From NCBI RefSeq assembly GCF_019458805.1, contig NZ_JAIBOA010000003.1, positions 1-64,000 on the forward strand: a stretch of 64,000 nucleotides of DNA, read 5' to 3'. How positions within the stretch are numbered: position 1 is the first letter of the stretch; each line of letters starts with the position of its first letter. Below, piece after piece: positions 57,596 to 64,000 of this stretch. Origin of the DNA: Actinomadura parmotrematis (GTDB lineage Bacteria > Actinomycetota > Actinomycetes > Streptosporangiales > Streptosporangiaceae). The notes below the pieces were generated by a model. That model worked only from the letters and a program-made list of their open reading frames with translations. It had not been told where the DNA came from and made no database searches. The translations under genes and the position numbers were made by a program.

Positions 57596-59542
57596 GTGGA
57601 CGGGGCGGCGGCCGGCGCCGTCCGGCGCGCGCCGCTCCGCCCGCCCGAGCGCGAGGCGCATCACCGTCCCCGGACCGCCCTCCGGGCCCGCCGGGAGCGC
57701 GGTGACGGCGCCGCCCTGCGCCTCGGTCAGCCGCTTCACGATGTAGAGGCCGAGCCCGACGCCGCCGAACCGGCGCCGGTCGCCCGCCTCGCCCTGCACG
57801 AACCGCTCGAAGACGCGCTCGTGGTCGCCCGGCGCGATGCCGATCCCCTCGTCCTCCACGGTGACGACGAGGCCGTCGCCCTCCGCGCGGGCCCGCACCC
57901 GGACGGCGCCGCCGTCCGGCGAGTACTTGAACGCGTTCTCCAGCAGCTGCCCGAGCACGATGTCGGTCGCCATCGCGTCGCCGCGCGCCGCCGGCAGCCC
58001 CGGCTCGACGTCCAGCTCCACCCGGTGCAGCGCCGACAGCGACCGGAAGCCCGCGACGACGCCCTCCAGCACCCGCGCGAGGTCGAACGGCTCGATCGCC
58101 ACCCGCGGCTCCTCGGCGCCCGCCCGCGACCCGAGCAGCAGGTGCTCGACGAGCCGGCCGAGCGAGCTGGCCCGCTCGGCGATCGTCGCGACGGCGTCGC
58201 GGCGCGCGTCGTCGGCCATCTCGTCCCAGCGGCCGACGAGCGTCGCCGCGAAGCCCTGCACGACGGTGATCGGGGTGCGCAGCTCGTGGCTGGTGGTGGC
58301 GAGGAACAGGTCCTTGGCGCCCTCCAGGGCCTTGGCCTCCGACACGTCGCGGAAGTCCACGACGAGCTCGCCGGTCTCCTCGATCTCGGCGGCGAGCACG
58401 TTCAGCCAGACGCCGGGCGCGTACTCCAGCGTCCGCATGCGCCCCGGCTCGGGCGGGTCGAACGGCAGCCGCCGCCCGAGCGCCTCCCCGGACGGGACGC
58501 CCGTCAGCAGGTGCGCGGCCGGGTTCCACTGGCAGACGCGGCCGCCGGGGTCCAGCACCGCGATGCCGTCGGCACTGGAGTCGATCACGGCGCGCTCGTG
58601 GGCGCGCTGCCGCACCACCTCGGCGTAGGCGACGGCGTTGCCGACGGCGACGCCGGCGTGCCCGGCGAGCAGCTCCAGCAGCTCCAGCTCGACGTGCCCG
58701 ACGCGGCGGCCCGAGAACAGCGCGTACAGCGCGCCGTACGGCCGGTTCTGCAGGTAGGACAGGCCGAGCGCGACCGTGTGCAGGCCGGGCAGCTCGGACC
58801 AGACGAGGTCGCCGAGGAGCCGCTCGCCGCCCGCGAGCTTCACCGTCTTGCCGGTGCGGAGCAGCTCCCCGACGAGGCTCGGCCGCAGCTCGGCGACCGT
58901 GCCGCGCATCCGCTCGGGCAGCCCGGCCAGGCTGACCAGCCGCAGCCGGTCGCCCTCGATCCGCACGAACCCGGCGGCGTCCGCGCCGGTCAGCTCGATC
59001 AGCGCGGCGGTGATGCGGTCCAGCACCGTCGCGAGGTCGAGCTCGGTGTTCAGGTCGGCGACGATGTCGTTCAGCCGCCGCACGAGGCGAGCCCGCTCGG
59101 CCATGTGGTGCTGGACGGCCTCGTCCTCGCGGACCGGGTGGTAGACGCCGACCCAGCCGAGGTGGCCGCCCGCCGCGTCCTTCAGCAGCGCGGTGTCGAT
59201 CCGCACGTCCACGAGGCGCCCGTCGCGGTGGAAGCGGCGGGTCGCGATGGAGATCCGCCCGCCCTCGCCGGAGCGGCGGGTGAGCAGCCGCTCCTGCACG
59301 GCGTTGTGCTCGGCCTTCAGCTCGTGCGGGACGAGCGGCGGCACCCGCCCGAGCATCGCGGCGGCGGGCCAGCCGAACATCCGCTCGGCCGCCGGGTTCC
59401 ACACCGTGACGCGGCCCCGCCGGTCCACCGCGATGATCGCGTCCGCCGCGCTCTGCAGGACGGCGCGGGCGATCGGGTCGTGATCGTCGGGCGGGTCGCC
59501 GGGGGCGTCGTCGGGGGCGTCGTCGGGAGGCACGCCTGTCAT
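57572..59542 (-). CDS. PAS-GAF sensor histidine kinase
   Basis: The 656-residue soluble kinase has a PAS domain (AVLQSAADAIIAVDRRGRVT, NPAAERMFGWP) near residues 25-140, a GAF domain at about 165-320 (NTELDLATVLDRITAALIEL, LSYLQNRPYGALYALFSGRR), a second PAS (AVIDSSADGIAVLDPGGRVC), then the H-box TTSHELRTPITVVQGFAATL, N-box QLLENAFKYSPDGG, G1 VEDEGIGIAPGD and G2 GGVGLGLYIVKRL. There are no membrane segments. ATG 59542 starts MTGVPPDDAPD. The last ~8 codons and the stop are read from palindrome copy 2. No response regulator is adjacent. Confidence 0.93.
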   Translation of the reverse strand: MTGVPPDDAPDDAPGDPPDDHDPIARAVLQSAADAIIAVDRRGRVTVWNPAAERMFGWPAAAMLGRVPPLVPHELKAEHNAVQERLLTRRSGEGGRISIATRRFHRDGRLVDVRIDTALLKDAAGGHLGWVGVYHPVREDEAVQHHMAERARLVRRLNDIVADLNTELDLATVLDRITAALIELTGADAAGFVRIEGDRLRLVSLAGLPERMRGTVAELRPSLVGELLRTGKTVKLAGGERLLGDLVWSELPGLHTVALGLSYLQNRPYGALYALFSGRRVGHVELELLELLAGHAGVAVGNAVAYAEVVRQRAHERAVIDSSADGIAVLDPGGRVCQWNPAAHLLTGVPSGEALGRRLPFDPPEPGRMRTLEYAPGVWLNVLAAEIEETGELVVDFRDVSEAKALEGAKDLFLATTSHELRTPITVVQGFAATLVGRWDEMADDARRDAVATIAERASSLGRLVEHLLLGSRAGAEEPRVAIEPFDLARVLEGVVAGFRSLSALHRVELDVEPGLPAARGDAMATDIVLGQLLENAFKYSPDGGAVRVRARAEGDGLVVTVEDEGIGIAPGDHERVFERFVQGEAGDRRRFGGVGLGLYIVKRLTEAQGGAVTALPAGPEGGPGTVMRLALGRAERRAPDGAGRRPVHDRPVTRG

Positions 59543-59641
59543 CGTGCCACCGGATCGGGGGGCGGCGCGGGGCAACCGCGAGGGAAAGGTTTCTCCGCGC
59601 GACCGGGCGGCGCCGGAAAAACACCACCATGTCGCCCCTGG

Positions 59642-60991
59642 TCAGTGCGGTGCGTCCGCTCGCCGCCCGCCGATCCGGCCGGCGGCGAGGGCCGCCAGCC
59701 CGGCCGCGAGGAACGACAGCAGCGACGCGCTCATCCACGACTGCGGCGTGAAGTGCAGCGCCTCCTGCGCGCGCGTCCAGAGGTCGGTCCACCAGCCGGC
59801 CGCGCCCGGGTAGACGAGCTGGTAGACCGCGACGCCCGCCGCCCACGCCGCGATCATGCCCCAGCGGGCGGGGGCGTTGCGGCCCGTGTCCCAGCCGCGC
59901 CGCCCGCGGCCGAGGAAGAAGTCCGCGGCGAGGACGCCGAGCATCGGCACGAACACCGACCCGATCAGCGACAGGAACCCCGCGTAGTCGCCGATGTCGA
60001 GGACGAGCGCGAGGACCGTGACGCCCGCGCCGAGCGCCAGCGTGAGGACGCGCCGGTCGGCGCGCGGCACCAGGTTCTGGATCGACACCGCCGTCGAGTA
60101 GACGTTGGCGAACGACTGGTCGGCCTCGCGCAGCACGAACACCGCGAAGAACACCGCGCCCAGCGTGACGTGCAGGAACGGGTCGAACACCTTGGACGAG
60201 TCGCCCGCCACGAGCGCGAGGGCGAGCAGCCCGAGCACGTAGGCGACGATCTGGGTCAGCGAGTAGCCGACGGCCGCCGCGCCGAACGCCGCCTTCGAGC
60301 TCCGCGCGTGCCGGGTGTAGTCGGCGGCGACCGGCACCCAGGAGATCGACACCGCCAGCGCCGCGTCCGCGCCGACCCCGAACCCGCTCCACGACCCCGC
60401 CGTGAGGTCGGGCAGCGGCTCGCGCAGCAGCTGCACGTAGAAGTAGACGAGCGCGACGAGCACCGCCGCCGTGACGTAGCGGCGCAGCACCCGCACCGAC
60501 CCGAGCGGCCAGAGCGTCAGCACCGTCGTGAGGACGCCCGCCGCGACGACGTACCCCCAGCGCGGGACGCCGCCCCACAGGGCGCGCGCCGCGTCCGCGA
60601 TGACGATCAGCTCGAAGGTGCCCCAGCCGACGAGCTGGGCGACGTTCAGCACCGTCGGCGCGTACGACGGGCGGGCGCCGAACAGGCCGCGCAGCAGCAC
60701 CATCGCGGGCTGCCCGGTGCGCGCGCCGGGCACGGCGGCGAGCCCCAGCATGAGCCCGCCGAGGGCGGTGCCGACGGCCATCGCGACGATCCCGGCGACG
60801 ATCGACAGCGTCGGCCGGCCCGCCTCGTCGGGCGCCAGCACCGTGTAGGCGCCGGAGAACGCGAACAGGCTGACGCCGAGGTTGCCCCAGAACGCGGCCT
60901 GGTCCCAGAAGCCGAGCACCCGCGGGGCGGGTTCGTCCAGCGTGTACGGCGCCTCCGCGCCGCTCGCACGATCATCGACGACGGACGCCAT
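59642..60991 (-). CDS. cytX: CytX-type permease (thiamine-precursor or pyrimidine transporter)
   Basis: The 449-residue protein has 12 helices of the nucleobase:cation symporter-1 family (FWDQAAFWGNLGVSLFAFSG, QLVGWGTFELIVIADAARAL, SISWVPVAADYTRHARS, GDYAGFLSLIGSVFVPMLGV). A TPP riboswitch in its leader identifies it as a thiamine-related carrier, most likely for hydroxymethylpyrimidine (CytX). The ATG at 60991 lies directly after the riboswitch 3' end, with GGGAG of the switch serving as ribosome site. Substrate is inferred from regulation. Confidence 0.9.
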   Translation of the reverse strand: MASVVDDRASGAEAPYTLDEPAPRVLGFWDQAAFWGNLGVSLFAFSGAYTVLAPDEAGRPTLSIVAGIVAMAVGTALGGLMLGLAAVPGARTGQPAMVLLRGLFGARPSYAPTVLNVAQLVGWGTFELIVIADAARALWGGVPRWGYVVAAGVLTTVLTLWPLGSVRVLRRYVTAAVLVALVYFYVQLLREPLPDLTAGSWSGFGVGADAALAVSISWVPVAADYTRHARSSKAAFGAAAVGYSLTQIVAYVLGLLALALVAGDSSKVFDPFLHVTLGAVFFAVFVLREADQSFANVYSTAVSIQNLVPRADRRVLTLALGAGVTVLALVLDIGDYAGFLSLIGSVFVPMLGVLAADFFLGRGRRGWDTGRNAPARWGMIAAWAAGVAVYQLVYPGAAGWWTDLWTRAQEALHFTPQSWMSASLLSFLAAGLAALAAGRIGGRRADAPH

Positions 60992-60998
60992 GGCCCAC

Positions 60999-61093
60999 AC
61001 TCCCTACGCCGGCATTACCCGGACAGGTTCATGCGGTCGGCAGCACCGTCGGACGGCTGCCCTCTCAGCCCGGCTGTGGCCCGAGCTCCCGCG
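60999..61093 (-). promoter_or_regulatory. TPP riboswitch (THI element)
   Basis: Read on the minus strand, the leader contains GGGAGCTCGG, then GGGCTGAGAGG (61064-61074 region), a variable hairpin, CATGAACCTGTCCGGGTAAT and GCCGGCGTAGGGA. These are the conserved CUGAGA, ACCUGA-like and GGGUAAUGCCGGCGUAGGGA blocks of thiamine pyrophosphate riboswitches. The last GGGAG is also the Shine-Dalgarno sequence of the permease gene, so ligand binding should hide it and block translation. Confidence 0.93.
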
Positions 61094-61158
61094 GAAAACG
61101 GTCGCACGCATCGTACAACGCCCGGAAAAGACCCGATCGCGGGCTCTATGCTCCCCGG

Positions 61159-61545
61159 GTGACCGCCCGTCCCCTTCTCGCGCTCGCCGTGCTCGCCTGC
61201 CTCGCCGCCGGCTGCTCCTCCGCCCGGCAGCTCGGCAGCGACACCCGGCAGGGCCTCGCGGACGGCAAGCGGCTCGGCATGCTGCAGGCGCACGGCCGCG
61301 AGGAGATCGCCGGCCGGGCGCACGTGTCCATCCCCGACCGGCTGCGCTGCCGCGTCACCGGCTCGGGCGGCGGCACGCCGGTGAGCTGCGCGGGCCGCAC
61401 CGCCGACGGCCGCCCGGTCGCGCTCACCGGCGTGATCACCGAGTCCGGGCCGCTGGACAAGGCCGACTACGTGCGCGGCGACTTCACCGCCACCGTCGCC
61501 GGCCGCACCGTCCTCCGGGCCGCCTGCATCGGCCCCGGCTGCTAG
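61159..61545 (+). CDS. Small lipoprotein (DUF4333-like)
   Basis: The 128-residue protein has a lipoprotein signal (LLALAVLACLAAGC, lipid-modified cysteine at residue 19) and a compact domain with two cysteine pairs (DRLRCRVTGSGGG, PVSCAGRTADGRPVALTGVI, LRAACIGPGC). The pattern recalls DUF4333-type domains of actinobacterial lipoproteins, but the match is from memory of the motif only. It should sit on the outer face of the membrane. It diverges from the riboswitch-controlled permease. Confidence 0.75.
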   Translation: MTARPLLALAVLACLAAGCSSARQLGSDTRQGLADGKRLGMLQAHGREEIAGRAHVSIPDRLRCRVTGSGGGTPVSCAGRTADGRPVALTGVITESGPLDKADYVRGDFTATVAGRTVLRAACIGPGC

Positions 61546-61554
61546 CCCGGCCGG

Positions 61555-61890
61555 TCAGGCGACGCGCGGCGGGCCGTCCTGCGCGGCCTCCATCGGCCGC
61601 CCCGCCGCGGCCCAGCCCTGCATGCCGCCGCCGACGTTGCGGGCGGTCCAGCCCGACCGGTTCAGCGCGGCCGTCACCTGCGCGGACCGGCCGCCGGAGC
61701 GGCAGATCACGAAGACCTCGCGGTCCTGCGGGATCTCCCCGGCGCGGGCGTTCAGCTCCGTCATCGGGATGTGGACGGCGTCCGGGGCGTGCCCGGCGTC
61801 CCACTCGTCCTGCTCGCGGACGTCCAGCAGGTAGCCCTCCTCGGGCACCGCCGCCGCGTCGATCGCCGGGACGTCGTTTCCGTACATCAT
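61555..61890 (-). CDS. Rhodanese-like domain protein
   Basis: The 111-residue single rhodanese domain has YLLDVREQDEWDAGHAPDAV, HIPMTELNARAGEIP and the active loop VFVICRSGGRSAQVTAALNR with the catalytic cysteine. It probably transfers sulfane sulfur in a thiol or metal-cofactor pathway. ATG 61890 is preceded by GGAAGGTGCG. It converges with the lipoprotein gene. Confidence 0.93.
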   Translation of the reverse strand: MMYGNDVPAIDAAAVPEEGYLLDVREQDEWDAGHAPDAVHIPMTELNARAGEIPQDREVFVICRSGGRSAQVTAALNRSGWTARNVGGGMQGWAAAGRPMEAAQDGPPRVA

Positions 61891-61936
61891 CGCACCTTCC
61901 GTGGAACCGTGCCGGGCCGTACCGCGTCGAACCCTC

Positions 61937-62386
61937 ATGCGGTACCGGATGCTTCTCCTCGCAACGCCCGCCCTCGCCGCGATCCTTTCATCGGCGGCGT
62001 GCGGCTCCGAACAGGCGGGCGGCTCCGCCGGCGCGGTGCGCCCGAGCACGGCCGCCGCGTCCCCCGCCGAGACGCTGACCGTCCAGGTCAAGGCATCGCC
62101 GGAGGCGCCCGCGAAGAGGTGGACGCTGACGTGCGACCCGGTCGGCGGGGACCACCCGAAGGGCGCCGCCGCCTGCGCGGCGCTCGCCAAGGCGGCCGAC
62201 CCGTTCAAGGCCCTCCCCAAGGACCGGATCTGCACCAAGATCTACGGGGGCCCCGAGACGGCCACCGTCACCGGCACCTGGAAGGGCGAGCCGGTCGACG
62301 CCCGGTTCGCGCGCGCCGACGGCTGCCAGCTCAGCCAGTGGACGGAGCTGAAGCCCCTCTTCGGCGACGTCCCGCCGGTCCGGTAG
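61937..62386 (+). CDS. Subtilisin inhibitor-like (SSI family) lipoprotein
   Basis: The 149-residue product has a lipobox-like signal (ALAAILSSAAC) and an SSI-type domain: WTLTCDPVGGDHPKGAAACA, RICTKIYGGPETATVTGTW and DGCQLSQW carry the paired cysteines and the GGxHPxxxxAC pattern of Streptomyces subtilisin inhibitors. The usual reactive-site Met-Lys/Val segment is replaced by CTKIYGGPE, so inhibition of a serine protease is likely but its specificity is open. Membrane anchoring is unusual, as classical SSIs are freely secreted. Confidence 0.82.
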   Translation: MRYRMLLLATPALAAILSSAACGSEQAGGSAGAVRPSTAAASPAETLTVQVKASPEAPAKRWTLTCDPVGGDHPKGAAACAALAKAADPFKALPKDRICTKIYGGPETATVTGTWKGEPVDARFARADGCQLSQWTELKPLFGDVPPVR

Positions 62387-62411
62387 CACCGGCGGGACGC
62401 CCCGCGGCGGT

Positions 62412-63383
62412 TCAGTCGTTGGCGTGCAGCGCCGCGTTCAGCTCGACGGTGCGGCCGCCGCGGCCGACGGCCTCGACGGCGCCGGACTGGGAGTTGCGGC
62501 GGAACAGCAGCCCGGACCGCCCCGACAGCTCCGCGCCCTTCACGACGGCGCCGTCCGGCAGCGCGACCTTCGTGCCGGCGGTCACGTAGAGGCCGGCCTC
62601 CACGACGCAGTCGTCGCCGAGGCTGATGCCGATGCCGGAGTTCGCGCCGAGCAGGCAGCGCTCCCCGACCCTGATCACCTCGCTGCCGCCGCCCGACAGC
62701 GTCCCCATGATCGACGCGCCGCCGCCGACGTCGGAGTCCGGGCCGACGACGACGCCCGCCGAGATGCGGCCCTCGACCATCGACGCGCCGAGCGTGCCCG
62801 CGTTGAAGTTGACGAACCCCTCGTGCATGACGGTCGTCCCGGCCGCGAGGTGCGCGCCGAGCCGGACCCGCGACGCGTCGCCGATCCGCACGCCGGACGG
62901 CACCACGTAGTCGGTCATCCGCGGGAACTTGTCCACGGAGTGGACCGTCACCGGGCCGCGCGCCCGCAGCCGCCGCCGGACGTCCTCGAAGCCCTCGACG
63001 GCGCAGGGGCCCTGGTCGGTCCACACGACGTTGGCCAGCAGCCCGAAGATGCCGTCCAGGTTCAGGCCGTGCGGGCGGACCAGCCGCGCCGACAGCAGGT
63101 GCAGCCGCAGGTAGACGTCGTGGGCGTCCAGCGGCGCCGCCGCCAGGTCGGCGATCGCCACCCGCACCGCGACGGTCTCGACGCCGCGCGCCTCGTCGGC
63201 GCCGAGGCGCGCGCCGCCGAACGCCTTCGCCGCCTCGTCCGCGTCCAGCCTTCGGGTGCCCGCCGGGCCGTCGCCGCCGAGGGCGGGCTCGGGGAACCAC
63301 ACGTCCAGGACGGTGCCCTCGCTCGTCAGGGTCGCGATGCCCTCGCCGTACGCGCCGCCGGAAGTCTTCTCGTTCTCGCTCAC
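62412..63383 (-). CDS. dapD: Tetrahydrodipicolinate N-succinyltransferase
   Basis: The 323-residue enzyme acts in lysine and diaminopimelate synthesis. It has the actinobacterial DapD N-terminal domain ([20 protein letters not shown]) and a left-handed beta-helix of hexapeptide repeats ([54 protein letters not shown]). The C-terminus is ARDUF-free and ends in [11 protein letters not shown]. It is convergent with the SSI-like gene, 25 bases between stops. Confidence 0.95.
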   Translation of the reverse strand: MSENEKTSGGAYGEGIATLTSEGTVLDVWFPEPALGGDGPAGTRRLDADEAAKAFGGARLGADEARGVETVAVRVAIADLAAAPLDAHDVYLRLHLLSARLVRPHGLNLDGIFGLLANVVWTDQGPCAVEGFEDVRRRLRARGPVTVHSVDKFPRMTDYVVPSGVRIGDASRVRLGAHLAAGTTVMHEGFVNFNAGTLGASMVEGRISAGVVVGPDSDVGGGASIMGTLSGGGSEVIRVGERCLLGANSGIGISLGDDCVVEAGLYVTAGTKVALPDGAVVKGAELSGRSGLLFRRNSQSGAVEAVGRGGRTVELNAALHAND

Positions 63384-63434
63384 GCCGTGACCGTACCTAC
63401 TCCGCCCCGCCGGGGCACACCGGACCCGGCGGCG

Positions 63435-64000
63435 TCACTTGAGGAGGCGGGACATGCGGCGGTCGGCGAGGGGCGCGCCGCCCGTCTGGCATGAGGGGCA
63501 GTACTGGAGCGAGGAGTCGGCGAACGCGACCTCGCGGACGGTGTCGCCGCAGACGGGGCACTTCTCGCCGGTGCGGCCGTGCACGCGCAGGCCGGTCCGC
63601 TTCTCGCCCTTCAGGTCCTGCGCCTCCAGCCCGGCCGAGCGCGCGACGGCGTCGCGGAGCGTCCCGACGATCGCGGCGTGCAGGGCGGCGACGTCCTCCC
63701 CGGCCAGCGAAGAGGCGATCTTGAAGGGGGACATCCGGGCGGCGTGCAGCACCTCGTCGGAGTAGGCGTTGCCGATGCCCGCCACCACCTTCTGGTCGCG
63801 CAGCAGCCCCTTGATCCGCGTGCGGCGGCCCGCGACGATCGCGGCGAGCGCCTCGGGCGTGAACTCCGGCGCGAGCGGGTCGGGGCCGAGCGCGGCGATC
63901 CCCGGCACGTCCGCCGGATCCCGGACGACGTGCACGGCGAGGCCCTTGCGCGTCCCGGCCTCGGTGAGGTCGAACCCCGAGCCGTCGTCCAGGTGCACCC
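63435..64000 (-). CDS. Fpg/Nei-family DNA glycosylase, 3' part
   Basis: Only the C-terminal ~188 codons are inside the window; the gene runs past base 64000. The helix-two-turn-helix segment (RTRIKGLLRDQKVVAGIGNAYSDEVL) and a zinc finger with four cysteines (KCPVCGDTVREVAFADSSLQ followed by YCPSCQTGG) identify a formamidopyrimidine/endonuclease VIII-type base-excision enzyme. The catalytic N-terminus is not visible, so MutM and Nei cannot be told apart. Confidence 0.9.
   Translation of the reverse strand, partial: VHLDDGSGFDLTEAGTRKGLAVHVVRDPADVPGIAALGPDPLAPEFTPEALAAIVAGRRTRIKGLLRDQKVVAGIGNAYSDEVLHAARMSPFKIASSLAGEDVAALHAAIVGTLRDAVARSAGLEAQDLKGEKRTGLRVHGRTGEKCPVCGDTVREVAFADSSLQYCPSCQTGGAPLADRRMSRLLK

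Noticed and set aside
57203..61162. Open frame of 1319 codons on the plus strand
   Set aside because: It is antisense to the histidine kinase and permease genes, which have clear motifs, ribosome sites and a riboswitch. The translation is low-complexity Arg/Ala/Pro.
63435..64000. Truncated Fpg/Nei gene as a pseudogene
   Set aside because: The frame is open to the window edge; truncation is only due to the window end.

Overview
The window is about 64 kb of very GC-rich chromosome (third codon positions almost all G or C, frequent GTG starts). It carries the replication-origin neighbourhood of an actinomycete. The order oriC - dnaN - gnd - recF - dciA (DUF721) - gyrB - gyrA - DUF3566 - tRNA-Ile is the classical order in Streptomyces, Actinomadura and their relatives. 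Together with a bacterial proteasome activator (Bpa), an MptB-type GT-C mannosyltransferase, SigE-family sigma and RsbV/RsbW-type proteins, it suggests a Streptosporangiales-type organism, most like Actinomadura/Thermomonosporaceae. That placement is inference; no 16S rRNA gene is present. dnaA is not in the window.

Layout. 1-1726: low-complexity repeats, then oriC with many DnaA boxes. 1727-12030: replication and topology genes (beta clamp, RecF, DciA, gyrase), interrupted by a short 6-phosphogluconate dehydrogenase and closed by a DUF3566 membrane protein and tRNA-Ile(GAT). 12083-19243: DUF5954 protein, a GT39/GT2 membrane glycosylation pair, a broken HEAT-repeat gene and a small membrane protein, with two further dense clusters of DnaA-box-like sites at 16.05-16.33 and 18.5-19.2 kb. 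19244-31258: mixed housekeeping genes (AraC regulator, EamA exporter, cupin, MinD/ParA-like ATPase, quinone oxidoreductase, Bpa, HAD phosphatase, secreted tyrosine phosphatase, SerRS, methyltransferase, large secreted Ig-like protein). 31463-36715: a 100-nt palindromic element, TetR with a palindromic operator facing an ABC polysaccharide exporter, a sigma factor with its membrane partner, and a NYN-LOTUS RNA-processing candidate. 36753-44440: PheA, DUF4446 and a lipoglycan-type cluster (GT87, alkaline-phosphatase-like membrane protein, MptB-like GT-C, GT2, STAS antagonist). 44672-53807: two tandem secreted FG-GAP proteins, a two-component system, small membrane proteins, an acyl-CoA ligase and a secreted endonuclease/exonuclease/phosphatase. 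53897-64000: MFS exporter, arginine deiminase, RsbW-like ATPase, a PAS/GAF histidine kinase whose stop codon lies inside a second copy of the 100-nt palindrome, a TPP-riboswitch-controlled CytX-type permease, lipoproteins, rhodanese, DapD and the 3' part of an Fpg/Nei glycosylase gene.

The most unusual content is non-coding. (1) A two-copy family of exactly 100-nt nested palindromes has conserved outer and inner arms, 10-nt spacers and a different self-complementary 30-nt tip in each copy. (2) Three clusters of DnaA-box-like sites lie outside oriC, accompanied by a recurring 14-nt motif GATGATCTGGGGAC that also occurs, one base different, in oriC. They could be DnaA-titrating or origin-related sites. 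(3) A pair of hairpins with related 14-nt loops lies between the divergent envelope genes at 39.6 kb. No CRISPR array, prophage or intact transposase gene was seen.
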